NCBI GenBank assembly: GCA_049999765.1
Contig: JBNGIQ010008999.1
Coordinates: 75,869 to 135,333 of the forward strand
Source of the DNA: Phaeoceros laevis
Taxonomy: Eukaryota; Anthocerotophyta; Anthocerotopsida; Notothyladales
Length of the DNA stretch: 59,465 nt
Direction: 5' to 3'
Of this stretch, positions 40,167-51,535 are shown in pieces. How positions within the stretch are numbered: position 1 is the first letter of the stretch; every line of letters begins with the position of its first letter. The notes below the pieces were generated by a model, which did no database searches, was not told where the DNA came from, and saw only the letters and a list, made by a program, of their open reading frames with translations. The translations under genes and the position numbers were made by a program.

Positions 40167-41737
40167 TCAGTGGTTTGTTGAACTTGCGTGGATGTGATGA
40201 TGTATGTAGGCTGTCTGCTAACTTAATCTTCAGATTCTACTTTCTGCAAGAGGTAGGTCACACTGTTATCAGGTGAGTCACTGTATATTGGACAGGATAC
40301 AGGCATAAAGCTGGACCTGACCTGAGGGTGTTCCGATGCCCACCGATTCTTAGCTAGAAAGAGGCACAGCTGAGTTCATCCAATATAGGTTGCAGTAATA
40401 GACTGAAATTTGGATGAGGCAAGCCCATTGCTTGCATATTTGCCCGTGGTGTTAGCAGTGTATGAGACTTATGAAGGGCATGCTTTGCTTTTGTAATATG
40501 TGGTGAAACTGCTGTACCAGGTATATGCTAGAAGTATCGGGGCGGACGTGATGAATGGGTGTGGCCTAGTCGTGCATAAACGGGCTTATACTGTACTTGC
40601 GGACGTGTACTAGGGTATGCCCGGGAGAGGCTGTCATGCTTGTCCGCTTGTCCAGTACCGGCTTTTCGGTTGTGAAGTGGTACAGTTACATCGGTGATGA
40701 CAGGCAGCTTTCTTTGCGGGTTGAGGATTTTCTGCAGATCAGTTGCGATTTGGTGCATCCATTAGTGGCATCCATTAGTGGCTGCACTGATTTGCCATGG
40801 AGTGTGTTTGAGTGCAAGCTGGCCCCTCGTCATTGTCATTCTGGACAGAATTCTTCCTTTTTAACGAAATTAAAACCTGGTCAATGACTGCCATAATTCA
40901 TCTTTTTAACAAAATTAACTTGGTCAATGGGTGCTTGTGTGGGCAACCTCCCACTTTCCTAGTCCACATGACTTTCCATAGCACTACCACTCTCCATAAA
41001 CATACCATAAACTCCATAAACATAAACATGAGATACCACTCTCCATAAACATACACCTCTATTGACGTTTATGAGATACTGACTCTCCATAAACATGCGA
41101 CTCGCTAAGACGTTCAAACCTGAATTCAGAATTAGATGGAATAGGTCATTCTTTGCCCTAATATACTTGCCATCCAAATTAGTGATGTTTGGAATAAAAA
41201 AAATAGTCCAATTATTCTAAGAATAAAGCGTAAGGTCATATTAAGAGTCTTGCAAAGTCTTATTGAAGCGGGTCGAGACTGATGTTGAGGGCCCGCCTAA
41301 ACTATACAAGAGGCTCGGGCAGGACTAGTGGCCAGACCAGACTTCACCACCTCACCACCACACCGCCAGCTACATCTACAGCAACAGCAGCTGCTTCACA
41401 AGCAGGAGCCAGGCAGGGAGACAGCGGCCACTCGGCTGGAAAGCACCCTAGGACCGACCGGCACCACACGACTTCGCCTGCTCCGAGTCGGGTAGGCCTA
41501 AACGTAGCCTTAGGAGCCAGCCAGGGCTGCTCCGCAGCACGTCCGGCCTTTTCGGATCTGCTTGCTTGGGCTTCCCGGACCGGAGCTCGGCTGCCGCCTG
41601 GATCTGATGTGAGCGAAGCAAGATCTGATTCTGGTGCTGAGCGCTGTGGCTTGCTGGTGTGGTTGTGCGCAGGCAGGGAGAGGAAGGCCGCAAATTGGGG
41701 GCCTGGCATGCTGAGCGACAGCCGGGGTTGAGCTAAC
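40167..41737. other. Intergenic between RRC1 and the dehydratase gene
   Basis: Holds the RRC1 3' flank and the promoter and leader of the dehydratase gene. A cluster of CCATAAACAT repeats (about seven) lies at 40975-41100. GC content rises sharply from about 41280, consistent with the 5' leader of the GC-rich dehydratase gene. No other coding sequence is recognised. Confidence 0.6.
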
Positions 41738-42886
41738 ATGGAAGACCCAAGCTACGAGCCCAAGAACATCCTCATCACCGGTGCGGCGGGCTTCATCGCC
41801 GGCCATGTGGCCAACAGGCTCATCCGGAATTACCCGCACTACAAGGTGGTGGTGCTGGACAAGCTGGACTACTGTTCCAACCTCAAAAATCTGCTGCCTT
41901 CCCGGCCGTCCAAGAACCTCAAATTTGTCAAGGGCGACATTGCCAGTGCCGATCTGGTGAACTACCTTCTCATCACCGAGGGTATCGACACCATCATGCA
42001 TTTCGCGGCGCAGACGCATGTGGACAATTCCTTCGGCAACAGCTTCGAGTTCACCAAGAACAACATTTATGGCACGCACGTCCTCCTGGAGGCCTGCAAG
42101 GTGACCGGCATCATCAGGCGCTTCATCCACGTGAGCACGGACGAGGTGTATGGTGAGACGGAGGCGGATGCAATCGTGGGAAACCATGAGGCTTCCCAGC
42201 TGCTTCCAACCAATCCCTATTCTGCGACCAAGGCTGGGGCGGAGATGCTGGTTATGGCATACGGCAGATCCTATGGCCTGCCCTTCATCACCACCCGGGG
42301 CAACAATGTGTACGGGCCAAATCAATTCCCTGAGAAGCTCATCCCCAAGTTCATTCTGCTGGCAATGCAGGGCAAGCCGCTGCCTATCCACGGGGACGGC
42401 TCCAACGTGCGCAGCTACTTGTACTGCGAAGATGTGGCTGAGGCCTTTGAGGTTGTGCTCCACCGGGGCCAGGTGGGGCACGTCTACAACATTGGCACCA
42501 AGAAGGAGCGGCGGGTGCTGGATGTGGCCAAGGATATCTGCAAGCTCTTCGGCATCGACTCGGAGAAGGTCATCCAGTTCGTGGATAACCGGCCGTTTAA
42601 CGACCAGAGGTACTTTTTGGATGACGCCAAGCTTAAAGATCTGGGTTGGCAGGAGCGCACCACCTGGGATGAAGGCTTGCGCAAGACCAAGGATTGGTAC
42701 ATGAGTAATCCCGATTGGTGGGGGGATGTATCTGGAGCTCTGGTTCCGCACCCACGGATGCTCACCATAGCCGGTGTGGATAGAATTTCGGATGTTACCC
42801 CGGATGGTGACCTGCAGGACAGTGAACCAAGAGAGGAAATCGTCGCCAACGGTACCACTAAGAAAATGGTTGTTCCTGTCATATAG
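41738..42886 (+). CDS. RHM: UDP-glucose 4,6-dehydratase (rhamnose synthesis), single-domain
   Basis: Intronless, 382 aa. Short-chain (extended SDR) dehydratase that converts UDP-glucose to UDP-4-keto-6-deoxy-glucose, the first step to UDP-rhamnose for cell-wall pectin and glycosides; probably cytosolic. Seen: NAD-binding GAAGFIAG at residues 15-22, the dehydratase triad region STDEVYG at 133-139 (T134, D135, E136), and catalytic YSATK at 161-165 (Y161, K165). Also NNVYGPNQFPEKLIPKF at 189-205 and RSYLYCEDVAEA at 225-236. Land-plant RHM enzymes usually carry a second domain (3,5-epimerase/4-reductase) to about 670 aa. Here the frame ends at 382 after a diverged tail (TIAGVDRISDVTPDGD...), so a separate NRS/ER enzyme would have to finish the pathway. 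The start ATG follows an in-frame TGA; codons are GC-rich. Confidence 0.93.
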   Translation: MEDPSYEPKNILITGAAGFIAGHVANRLIRNYPHYKVVVLDKLDYCSNLKNLLPSRPSKNLKFVKGDIASADLVNYLLITEGIDTIMHFAAQTHVDNSFGNSFEFTKNNIYGTHVLLEACKVTGIIRRFIHVSTDEVYGETEADAIVGNHEASQLLPTNPYSATKAGAEMLVMAYGRSYGLPFITTRGNNVYGPNQFPEKLIPKFILLAMQGKPLPIHGDGSNVRSYLYCEDVAEAFEVVLHRGQVGHVYNIGTKKERRVLDVAKDICKLFGIDSEKVIQFVDNRPFNDQRYFLDDAKLKDLGWQERTTWDEGLRKTKDWYMSNPDWWGDVSGALVPHPRMLTIAGVDRISDVTPDGDLQDSEPREEIVANGTTKKMVVPVI

Positions 42887-44622
42887 AAGCTAGATCGGTG
42901 CTTTCCCTTCTTCCAGACTCTTCCAGTAGTTGCAGGACAATTAGCTTTCCTTCACGGCCGGGTTTAAACTGAGGGTGCTCCAGCGGCAACAATGAGCACC
43001 CTTGCAATTTTTTAGAGCTCAGAGTAGAGATGGAAACACTGATGAATGGAATAGCTAAGGGCACTGACAGGGAGTGCTTAAAGCTATTCAGGGATAGTTT
43101 CTAACTACCTTCACCACATTCTTTAAGTAGTACGGTGTACAGACCTCAGAAGCTAGTCCGATAACTCAGAAGTCATTCGGCATTGATAGAGCCTGTAACA
43201 ACATTTATTTAGAAGCAGGAGCATATGTTGCTCCAGCTTAAGGTTATTTACACTTTCGGTGTTCAGAATGTCATCACCAGTTGCCTACTTAAGGGGATTA
43301 CCTTCTTTCTTTGCAGGGGGAACAACTGTACGTAATGGTAGGTGCCGTGGTTTTGACTCGCTGCTTCTTGCTTTAGTCTACTGTCGGTCGGTTTGTTCTC
43401 CTTCTCAGATACAAGTGTCTTGGTGTCTTGGTGCCTTTGACTGGAAATGCAAATATTATGTTTCTTCCTCTTCCACGACAGAGTAGTACTACTCAGATGC
43501 ACGATTGCCTCCCCTCAGGATTGGAGGTGCTGGTGGGCACCTTTGGGTTCGAAGTCAAAACTGTCAGTCCAAGACCATTATGTTGTTGAGTTGTCAATTC
43601 AGCTGGCCACTTAAACTGGTTTAGCTCAAGTGGTTTCCACGGCCACATCACTATTCCATGTTTGATTTAGAACAGGGAGTCTTCTAAGCAACTTGACCAA
43701 AGTGCCAACCTTCAAGCTGCAAATTAGATCGTAAGATTTTCAAAGATGGGAGGAGCTTATTACCTGTGCTATGCGCAGAATACTGAAGCGTTACCCTGAT
43801 GTAGAATAACGAAGTCCACGCGACTTAACCCTTTTTGGCAAAAGATGCAGTTCCATAGAGGTTTGGTGCCCCTGTCCCCAATCAGCCCGGCCACCCCGAC
43901 ATAACTCTCTAACGCACCAAAAACCCGGGCTACAAACAGGGTGAGCTGTATTCGACAGGTTGAAAAGAATTATATGATTGAGTTCCTCTCTGGGTTCTAT
44001 TATTTTTGCGACTTTTTTAAATTGCTGTCATGGCGTAACTGGAAAGAAACTTAACCCATATAGTTCAACTAATAAAAAAGGTTAACCAAAGTGCACAACC
44101 ACAAAATCCAGTAGTCAGCATTTGCAAGCATGGGCAGTTTTTCTTGGTCTTCCTTCTCAAAGAGTGTGACACCCAAAATGGTTTTCCAATTAAAGTGGAC
44201 AACTCACTGAACTCACTGGTCCACACACAGGCACGGCATTGTGGAGCTCGGTGGACTTTTCATGATTTGAGTATCCTAGTTGGTGTAACTTTGGACGGTA
44301 AAACCTTCAAGAAGCTGTGTCTCCAAATTGCGGCAGGCCCCGCTGCTTGTTCGAGAACATATTGTGGCAAAATGTACGATAGAGTCTGTCCCTGGAAGAC
44401 TTCATTGCCTTTCCGGTTTCACGAGGCAAAACGACAAAACGAAGGAAAATGTAAGATACAAGACATTCTCTACGACACATATCTAAGGAAACTGGTATCT
44501 ACAAAATGATCCAAGCAGACGCACCAGTTGGACTCATTACACCGCTTGTTACAGAGCATTTCTAACCTGTGGAATAGCCCGCACCGTTTCATATTCAGCT
44601 ATGCGTTCTCTGATGGACACGC
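42887..44622. other. Intergenic between two convergent genes
   Basis: The dehydratase gene (plus) and the large unrecognised gene (minus) converge here, so it should contain both 3' untranslated regions. No other ORF with a domain and no repeat is seen. Confidence 0.6.
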
Positions 44623-47600
44623 CTATGTTTGTTCCTGCTGGATCTTGGCAAGCTGTCGGCTAAGCATCTCGTATACGGAGTCCCGCCTCTCCTTGTCTAA
44701 TTTTTCAACAAGGAGCCACAAATTCTCCAGCTCAGATACTTCAGTGACATCTGTTTGTTGCTTGAAGTCTGCAGGCTTGCGACCTGCACCATTCCCCTTC
44801 ACACATGTTTTCAGGATGTCCTTTGACAACTGCTGCATCACAGCCCCATTTTCCCATCTTCCTTCTTGAGCGTAGGTCTCTAAACAACCAACCAAAGGCC
44901 CCTGAATCGTCTCTGCTGCCCTGCTTCCTTCCACCGCAGGCACTACCTCAACTTCACTGGAGGAATAGGAAGTGGGAAACTGAGCAGCCAGAGTCTCCAG
45001 GCTCTGCTCAAGATCCTTCACATTGAGGTGACTAAGGTCCAAAGAATCAGGCTGTGACCCAAATGGATGTCCCTTGCTCCTGTCGTTAGCTCTTTTCACA
45101 CAGCCTGAGTCTCGGGGACTGATGCCAACGAAGCTTCTTGTGGCTATCCTCGGCAGTCCTTTCCTTTCCACATCCAGGGAATCCAGGTCTCTCAAGAGCT
45201 CAGAATACTTTTTCAGGCCTGGGCTGCTGTTTAGGTGTGATCTCAACTCTGTCACCACTGGCAGCAGGTCTTTACGAGCAGACGACCCAGGTGCCGGCGG
45301 AGGAGACAGGAGTACGGAGGGGGTCCAGAACTCTTCAACCACCGACTGGATGCCGTGGTCAGCTCCCGTTCTCAAGTCACTTCCTCCCCTGAAATCCTCT
45401 GGTGTTGCGTGCACCCTGGATCCTGTGCGCTGCAGACTGAAGGCAGAGGGAGTCTTCAGAACATCAACACGCTGTACAGGCAAAGAAGGGGCATCTGCAG
45501 GTGAAGACGCTTCCGCGCCTTCACGGTGCCTCCGTGAGGTCCCAGGGATGTCAGCATTAGGACCTCTTGCTTGCGCACCAGACCTGCCTATGTTGCGCTT
45601 TTTGATAGCGAGCTGTTCAAACTTTGCCAGAAGGTCAGAAGTTGGATTTGGAGAGCTTCCTGCCTCTCCGACACCACCTCCCCAGTTGTTCTGCTCGATG
45701 CTCTCACCTTTTGTGTGCCTGCCCAGCGTCTTCTTTCCAGTTGAGAAGGGAGGTCTAGTTGCAGAAACCCTCCCCTGCAACAGAGAGTTATGCTGCCCAC
45801 CACAGCGGACCAAGCTCCTCTTTGGTGTCAGCTTTGCTGCTACAACTTCAGCGTCACCGCTCAGTGCAGGCCTACACTTCATGTTCTCGTTCTTCAGTGG
45901 TTTGGCAGGAACACTTGCACTGCGAGCTGGACGTGAATTGTGAACACCGGGCTTTGTGACTGAATCATCTCTTCTCACCTTACAATTTGAATTACGACTC
46001 ATATCAACGCCCTTGTCTCTTTGCACGTCAGCTCCCATCACTAGCAAGCTTCCGTAACGGCTGGGAACTATCCTGCTCCCAGCAGACTTCGGTCCTTCTG
46101 CTATAGTCTTTTCAGGCAAGAGTGGGCTTACTGGAGAAACGTTCCCAGCTAGGAGTCTCGGTTTAACCTCAGCCACATTCATACTGCTTTCGTCTTGATC
46201 CTCCACCTTGAATGCCGCTGACAGCCCCTGCTTGGCATTTGTTCCCTCCCCACCTGACCTCAGAGTCTTGATCCAGTCGAACCTTTTATTGGTTCCAAGA
46301 GAAAGCCAAGCACTCAGTGCTGCACTTTGTATCGGAGCTTTGCTGCTCCCCTCTTCCTGGAGCTGGTCCGTAAGCTTCTGAACTCTCCCAGGCTCTGCAG
46401 GAGTACCCGGGTTGCTACACGATCCTAGGGCCCTTGAGCCTGCGTTCTCCACATCCGGTGTGCGCTCCTCCTGTTCAACATGTGCCGGTGGTGTTCGGCT
46501 TTCTGCAGCAGGAGAGTCGTTCCGCTCTGCAGGCTTACTTGAAGCTCGTGGATAGGGCCTATGGGCGCTGGCTTCCCTCCTCTTCGTAGTAAGTGTTGCT
46601 CCTCCCAAACTCATCCCTCTCCTATGAAGTTGGGGACTGGCACCTGTATGTCCGGACATTACAGAATTTTTAGGGATCGGTTTCCTATCCTCAAACTTCA
46701 CAGCGTTCCCTCCTGCTTCTTTGTTCCAGTTCAGGAACTTCGCGGAAACCGTTCTGCTCTTCCTGTGTTTGCATATGCTGCTCTCTGCTGCCTGAGATCC
46801 TTCTTCAGTGACATGGGTAGCACTACCTTGCATGCTGGATTCCTGGACTGGACTCTCCTTTGTCTCCGTAACGAAGTCTTGAAGAAAGTGCAACCTCTCT
46901 GGTGTGTGCTCCTGTCTTGCAGAAAGAATGGGAGTCTGAGGGCAACTTAGAGCAACATCCGGGCAGTGATCCCTATCTGTCTGACGTACTCCTTGGCGTG
47001 CATGCAACTCCGCAAGCCTTTCGCTCAAAATTCTGATCTCATTTTCGATCTCCTCTTCAATGTTCCGTCGGATTTCAGCTTCCAGATCCGCTTCCACCAA
47101 AGAGACGGTTTCCTTCCTCTCTGACAGACCATCTGCAGTCGAGGTCTTGTCCCTCTTTGAAGCCAAAGTCAGAGAGGTGCTGTCATCGTCTGCACCAAGT
47201 GAGTCCGCTCCCCTACAATTGGAGGCAGTTTCGTTCCATGAACCTTCTTCACAATAAGTCGGGTTATTCCAAACAAGTGTCTTCTGGTTATCAACCTGAT
47301 CTGAGTCTGCATGACACCAGGGATGTATGTATGTGAGCGGACAGAGAAGGTGCACGATACTTGTAATACAAAACTCCATTTGCAGAATTTGTCGAAGTAG
47401 ACGAGTCCTGCCCAGCAGAGCTTATGTTCAGGGAGGAGAGAAGGCTACTGACCGCTGTCGGCCTGAAAGAGTTCCTTGCATTTGAGATTTGTGGGCCTTG
47501 ATCCAAACTGAACCCGTTTTCCTGCATCAGAGGAATGTACGTTTAGCCTCTTGAAAAATATCCTCACCGAAAATTAGAACCTTGTGATACCTTCCTTCAG

Positions 47601-48129
47601 GAGTTCAACAACATTCGACAGGGAGGGGATAGTTACACAAGTAGTACCTACGGCGGATGCCTTTGAGCTCAAAGAGAGGTGACCAACCTGATGCGGTCAA
47701 AGACGGAACAAGGTCCCCTTTGGATGCCAGGACCCTCTCAGCGGGACTGTTATCAGGCACTCCAGCCCTCGCTCTTCCATGCGCTCCTTCCTTGCCACTG
47801 AGAGGACCATTCACATTGATAGGTGACAGAGCTGCCTGCGTGGCTTTGGGCCACACTTCCTCGCGGTAGTGCCGGGGTGGAGTGAAGAGAGACTGTGGCT
47901 TCAGCTTCCTCTTATTGTCTGCAGCCTGAACATTTTCTGAGAAGCGCTCTTTGTCCACTGGTCTTCTCCTTGGTGTGGTCCAACTCTTCTCCTGACCAGG
48001 CCACCTGCAGTGCTCCTCCCCAACTTTGCGACTAGACTTCGCAGTCTGTGGTGTCCTCCTCGGTGACATCTCTGCAACAAGCCTGAGAGATTCCTGTCTC
48101 CCAGTGGGCTTCACTCCATGCGGAGGCAT
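44623..48129 (-). CDS. Large unrecognised protein, Ser/Pro-rich with coiled coils
   Basis: I do not recognise the family. A first coding exon runs from ATG 48129 to about 47652 (MPPHGVKPTGRQ; RSPRR-like basic N-terminus, SLFTPPRHYREEVWP). A short middle exon lies around 47518-47370 (ENGFSLDQGPQISNARN). A long last exon runs from about 47310 to the stop at 44623, about 890 codons. Seen in it: an acidic heptad-like helix EAEIRRNIEEEIENEIRILS (probable coiled coil) near its start, long low-complexity Ser/Pro/Lys stretches with RRGMSLGG, and a C-terminal helical block ELENLWLLVEKLDKERRDSV. Composition suggests a largely disordered nuclear or cytoskeletal protein. The two exon junctions do not close in frame with the obvious GT-AG sites, so an exon, an unusual splice site or a sequence error is missing. 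The last exon is secure as coding by length. Confidence 0.6.
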
Positions 48130-48579
48130 ATGGCGGAGGTGATCAGAAACCAAGAAGCAATCCTCAAAGAAAAGCTGATGCCACGGGTTTCGGTAAATCG
48201 AACACTCCGAGCGGAATGCAACATCACAGAGCAGCTGCCAAACGCCCTGCCACCTCGCCAGGCCCTCGCGCAGCTCAGAGGCAAACTGGCAGCTGAGGTG
48301 TTGCTTTGCCGCTATTCAGAAGCAGAGAATACCGACATGCTGGAGAACTGGAGATTGTGTAGCGGGGGAACTGGAGACGGAGGCTGTCCGGACCTTTCGC
48401 AACCCTAAGGACCCGTTGGAGGGGATTCGAGCAGGTGACCGTTAGAGGCTGGGTCCTCCGATGCGCATAAATAACTTGGAAGCTCTCGGTTGTTTGAATT
48501 CTTACCCATACAAGTACAGCAGTAGGTTGTAATCACATGTCTGGAATGAAGGGAACGTTGGGAATGCCCTCGGTCTTTA

Positions 48580-48835
48580 CCCAAAGCACGATAAATATAC
48601 CTTGTGTCGTGTTTCGGCTTACGAATCAGAGTTGGGAGTTAAATATACCTTGTGGCATGTTTCGGCTTGACTCAAGCCCATGCGAATAAGGGTTGGTAGT
48701 TAAATATACCTTGTGGTGTGTTTCGGCGACTCAAGCCTATGCAAATCAGGGTTGGGAGTTAAATATACCTTGTGGCGTGTTTCGTAAAGCCTCTGCGAAT
48801 CACGGTTGGGAGTAGGTTATGATGTACATGGAACC
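48580..48835. repeat. Tandem repeat, about four 60-65-bp units
   Basis: TAAATATACCTTGTGGCGTG followed by TTTCGGC, a GCGAATCAGGGTTGG segment and GAGT recurs four times from about 48588 with small indels. It lies in the upstream flank of the minus-strand unrecognised gene. The rest of 48130-48906 shows no gene. Confidence 0.9.
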
Positions 48836-48906
48836 AGAAGGGCCATGAAGGAACGGGCAGAGTTCTATGAAACTGGATGTTCACTAGGTTAAGGCTATCC
48901 GTCCCG

Positions 48907-48994
48907 TTGAATGAATGAATGAATTTATTTCAACGATATGGGCACGTGCCAACCATGCGGCAATTCGATCGCGGCCCCGACTCAATTTAAGGAC
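48907..48994 (-). repeat. SINE candidate, copy 1
   Basis: On the minus strand this reads GGGGCCGCGATCGAATTGCC, then GTTGGCACGTGCCCATATCG, then AAATAAATTCATTCATTCATTC. The same sequence recurs at 53.1 kb. GATCGAATT is close to an RNA polymerase III B box, and the 3' end is a short (TTCA)n tail, as in tRNA-derived SINEs. An A box could not be placed. Confidence 0.5.
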
Positions 48995-49946
48995 TCTACC
49001 ATTAGGATGCCGGCCACTATAAGACTGTGTGTGAAACAATGTGTTTCATCTTGGTTTACATCTTAAGTCAAAAGACTATTGCTTGGTTGAGCGTTGTATT
49101 GCTTGGAAAACTATGTAGTGATCGAGACAGGATGTGCGGCCGACGAGGACTTTGGGCTAGTCGTGCACGTTGGGACGTGAGATCACGTTGTACACCTTGA
49201 TCGTCTTATCGCTTCCTTTACATGCTTTTCTTGTAAACAATCGTCTTTCTGCATGTTCGAAATTCTTTGGTATCAGAACCGCTTCATTGGCTAATCCATG
49301 ATTTTTGTGAGAAGCACCTTGGTCTTCTCTAGAAAAATTGAGCTGTTGTCATACGAGTTTTTTTACAATGATTTGTGACGATATGCAGGAACCAGGAGAG
49401 CGAAGGAAAGAACTGAATTAAGTGAAACACATGCAGCAAGGTGTATGCCACGAAAGGGCACGACCGAACAGGTGCGTGTGAGAAGAGTCGTGAAGAGGTG
49501 TTGTTTGAGATGAAGCTAACTAGAATATGTCAGCTATTCTAACCCCCCCCCCCTTCATCGAAACAGTCGATGATGTAGAAATGAGACCAACTCCTGCAAC
49601 GCAGGCTTCAAGCTTGGTTCGAGAAAGAGCCTTGGTCGGCATGTCTGCCCATTGATCAGTGGTGGAGCAAAAACGCAAGGTAACTTCTCCAGCTGCAACC
49701 TTCTCGTGCAGAAAGTGGTACCTAAGAGCAATATGCTTGCTCCTATTCTAAAACCGAGGATTCTGAGTTCGAGCTACGCAGCTTTGGTTGTCGCAGAAGA
49801 GGGGAACAGGTCCGAGCACGGGAAGCCAATCTCAGCAAGCAGCATACGAATGAAGAGGCAATCTTTGACTGCATCAGCAGTAGCCATGTATTCTCCTTCA
49901 GTGGACGAAAGCGCCACAGTGGATTGCTTGCGAGAGCGCGCTAAGA

Positions 49947-50462
49947 ACACTTCCTCTTTTCGTGCTCAGTGTTCTCTGACATTCGTGCAAGGCACCAAGA
50001 AACGATAGGAGCGGCCGATTCCGTTCACCAGTTCATGATGAACACAGACTAGGCAGCAGTAGGGCAATTTGTAAACCAAATGTTCGCTAGGCTGAAACAG
50101 ATACAGGCCGAAGCTGCCCAACCCGGCAACTAGCAGGGAAGTGAACGAACAATACTCGTTTCTCAAGAAACATGTCGCTTCTTATAAATTGGTTCTTATA
50201 TATACATTTTTTCTTGCAAACTACAATTACCGAAACAAACGTAAAGGGTATTTAAAGCTGAGGCACACGAACAAGGATTTACGAATAATACGCATTTACC
50301 ACAACCTTGTAAAACCCGTGGGTCCCCCCACTTTTACTGCCAGCTAATGACAATAGTAGTCGCAAGACTCCTACTATCATTAGTGCACATCAAGTGGCGG
50401 CGCGCCCGATTCCCACTGAGGAGTCGACATGGCGTGAACACCCCCTACTACTACTACTACTA
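49947..50462. mobile_element. 516-bp insertion within the copia RNase H region
   Basis: The copia RNase H reading is interrupted between ...YVFTLGGVVVS and SRKQSTVALSS. The intervening 516 bp are flanked by CTAAGA on both sides (49941-49946 and 50463-50468), a likely 6-bp target duplication. The insert ends in a (CTA)n tail and its last 65 bp match the repeat at 32595-32662. It has no coding potential. A short non-autonomous retroelement is most likely; a solo LTR is less likely because TG...CA ends are missing. Confidence 0.65.
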
Positions 50463-50711
50463 CTAAGAGACTACAACGCCACCAAGGGTGAAGACGTATC
50501 CAGTAGTAGACCATCTCCTTGAGTCGGTGTTGCCAGCCCAGTCCGAATCTGACCACCTACAAAGCTGATGTTGCTCTTTGGGAACTTGTTTACCTCCATA
50601 GCGAATCCCAAGAGTGGAGCTGCCTTTCATATACCTGAGAGACCTCTTGCCTGATGTCCAGTGACGAGGACCAAGATTGGCCATGTACTATGACAAATTG
50701 CTTGAAGTGTA

Positions 50712-50755
50712 GGGCCGCGCCCAGATCGGTAAAAATCATTCATTCATTCAAGGTC
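50712..50755 (+). repeat. SINE-like fragment with (ATTC)n tail, copy 3
   Basis: GGGCCGCGCCCAGATCGG followed by TAAAAATCATTCATTCATTC is similar in plan (GGGCCGCG core, ATTC-repeat tail) to the SINE candidates at 48.9 and 53.1 kb, but shorter and on the opposite strand. It separates two parts of the copia remnant. Confidence 0.35.
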
Positions 50756-51421
50756 TACCCTGGTCATGGTAGAATCGTGAAGAACACTTCCACATAAATT
50801 GGAATAAGGTACTGATGTCATACTTAGCTTTTCTTCCTCGGTGGAACTTTGGTTCCATGTCTTTGGAAAGCTTAAGACCAGCTTCCATGGGAGTGGCTAC
50901 GGGCTTGCAGTTTGACGTGTTATACCTAGCTAAGACATCATTTATGGACATTTCTTGCACTAAAGTGATAGTTCATGCAGATTTGTTATGTTGCATTTGC
51001 ATGCCTAGGATGCAGGATGATTCCCCCCCATCTGTCATGGAAAATTCTGCAGCTAGGTCTGCTTTGGCTTGTTCTAGGTAGGCCAAATTGTTTGACATGA
51101 TAGGAATATCATCTACATAGATGCCTAGTGTCACAAATAAATCTGAGCTGCGTTTTACATAGACATTGGAGTCTAATGTGCATCTAACATAACCAAGTGA
51201 CAGCAAGAAGTTGTGTAGGCATTCATACCACATTCGAGGCGATTGCTTCAGGCCGTAGATCTAGATGGTGCGAAGCAGCTGACATACCTTAGTTGGGCTT
51301 GATTGTTGGATGTAGCCTTCAGATTGGGTCATGTAAATCTCCTCAGGTAACTAGATGTCCGAATCGCATTTCTGAATGGACACTTGCGTGAGGAGATTTA
51401 CATAATCTACACTTTCATAAA

Positions 51422-51447
51422 CTACATATACACTAGTGTATATGTAG
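51422..51447. repeat. Perfect 26-bp palindrome
   Basis: CTACATATACACT followed directly by its reverse complement, inside the copia reverse-transcriptase remnant. It could extrude a hairpin or be the footprint of an excised element; neither is shown. Confidence 0.9.
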
Positions 51448-51535
51448 ATTATGAATTGCAACTAGAGCTATTAGGGCTCGTAGAGATGTCATTTTGATGA
51501 CAGGGCTAAAGGTCTCATTGTAGCCTAGCCTTCTT

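Larger units (their letters stand above)
49543..51535 (-). pseudogene. Ty1/copia pol remnant (reverse transcriptase and RNase H)
   Basis: On the minus strand, in order: the RT start LGYNETFSPVIKMTSLRAL (about 51535-51470); EIYMTQSEGYI and a YGLKQSPRMWYECLHNFLLS-type block (51350-51200); the catalytic YVDD (about 51120). Then come LARYNTSNCKPVATPME (50930-50880), the RNase H motif SDSDWAGNTDSRRWSTTGYV (50560-50500), ALSSTEGEYMATADAVKD (49920-49865) and QWADMPTKALSRTKLEA (about 49640-49590). A G-run (C11 on plus, 49543-49553) sits where a polypurine tract is expected. Stops, frame changes, a 26-bp palindrome at 51422 and a 516-bp insertion at 49947-50462 break it. gag and integrase are not visible. 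Confidence 0.9.

Noticed and set aside
41510-42751. A 413-codon minus-strand frame opposite the dehydratase
   Set aside because: Antisense shadow of a GC-rich gene; it shows no domain, whereas the plus strand has complete SDR motifs.
45074-45943. A 289-codon plus-strand frame
   Set aside because: Lies antisense inside the much longer minus-strand exon and has no recognisable motif.
49268-49284. TTGGTATCAGAACCGC as a primer-binding site of a plus-strand element
   Set aside because: Similar to the Met-tRNA site, but the adjacent copia pol runs on the minus strand and no LTR pair supports a plus-strand element.
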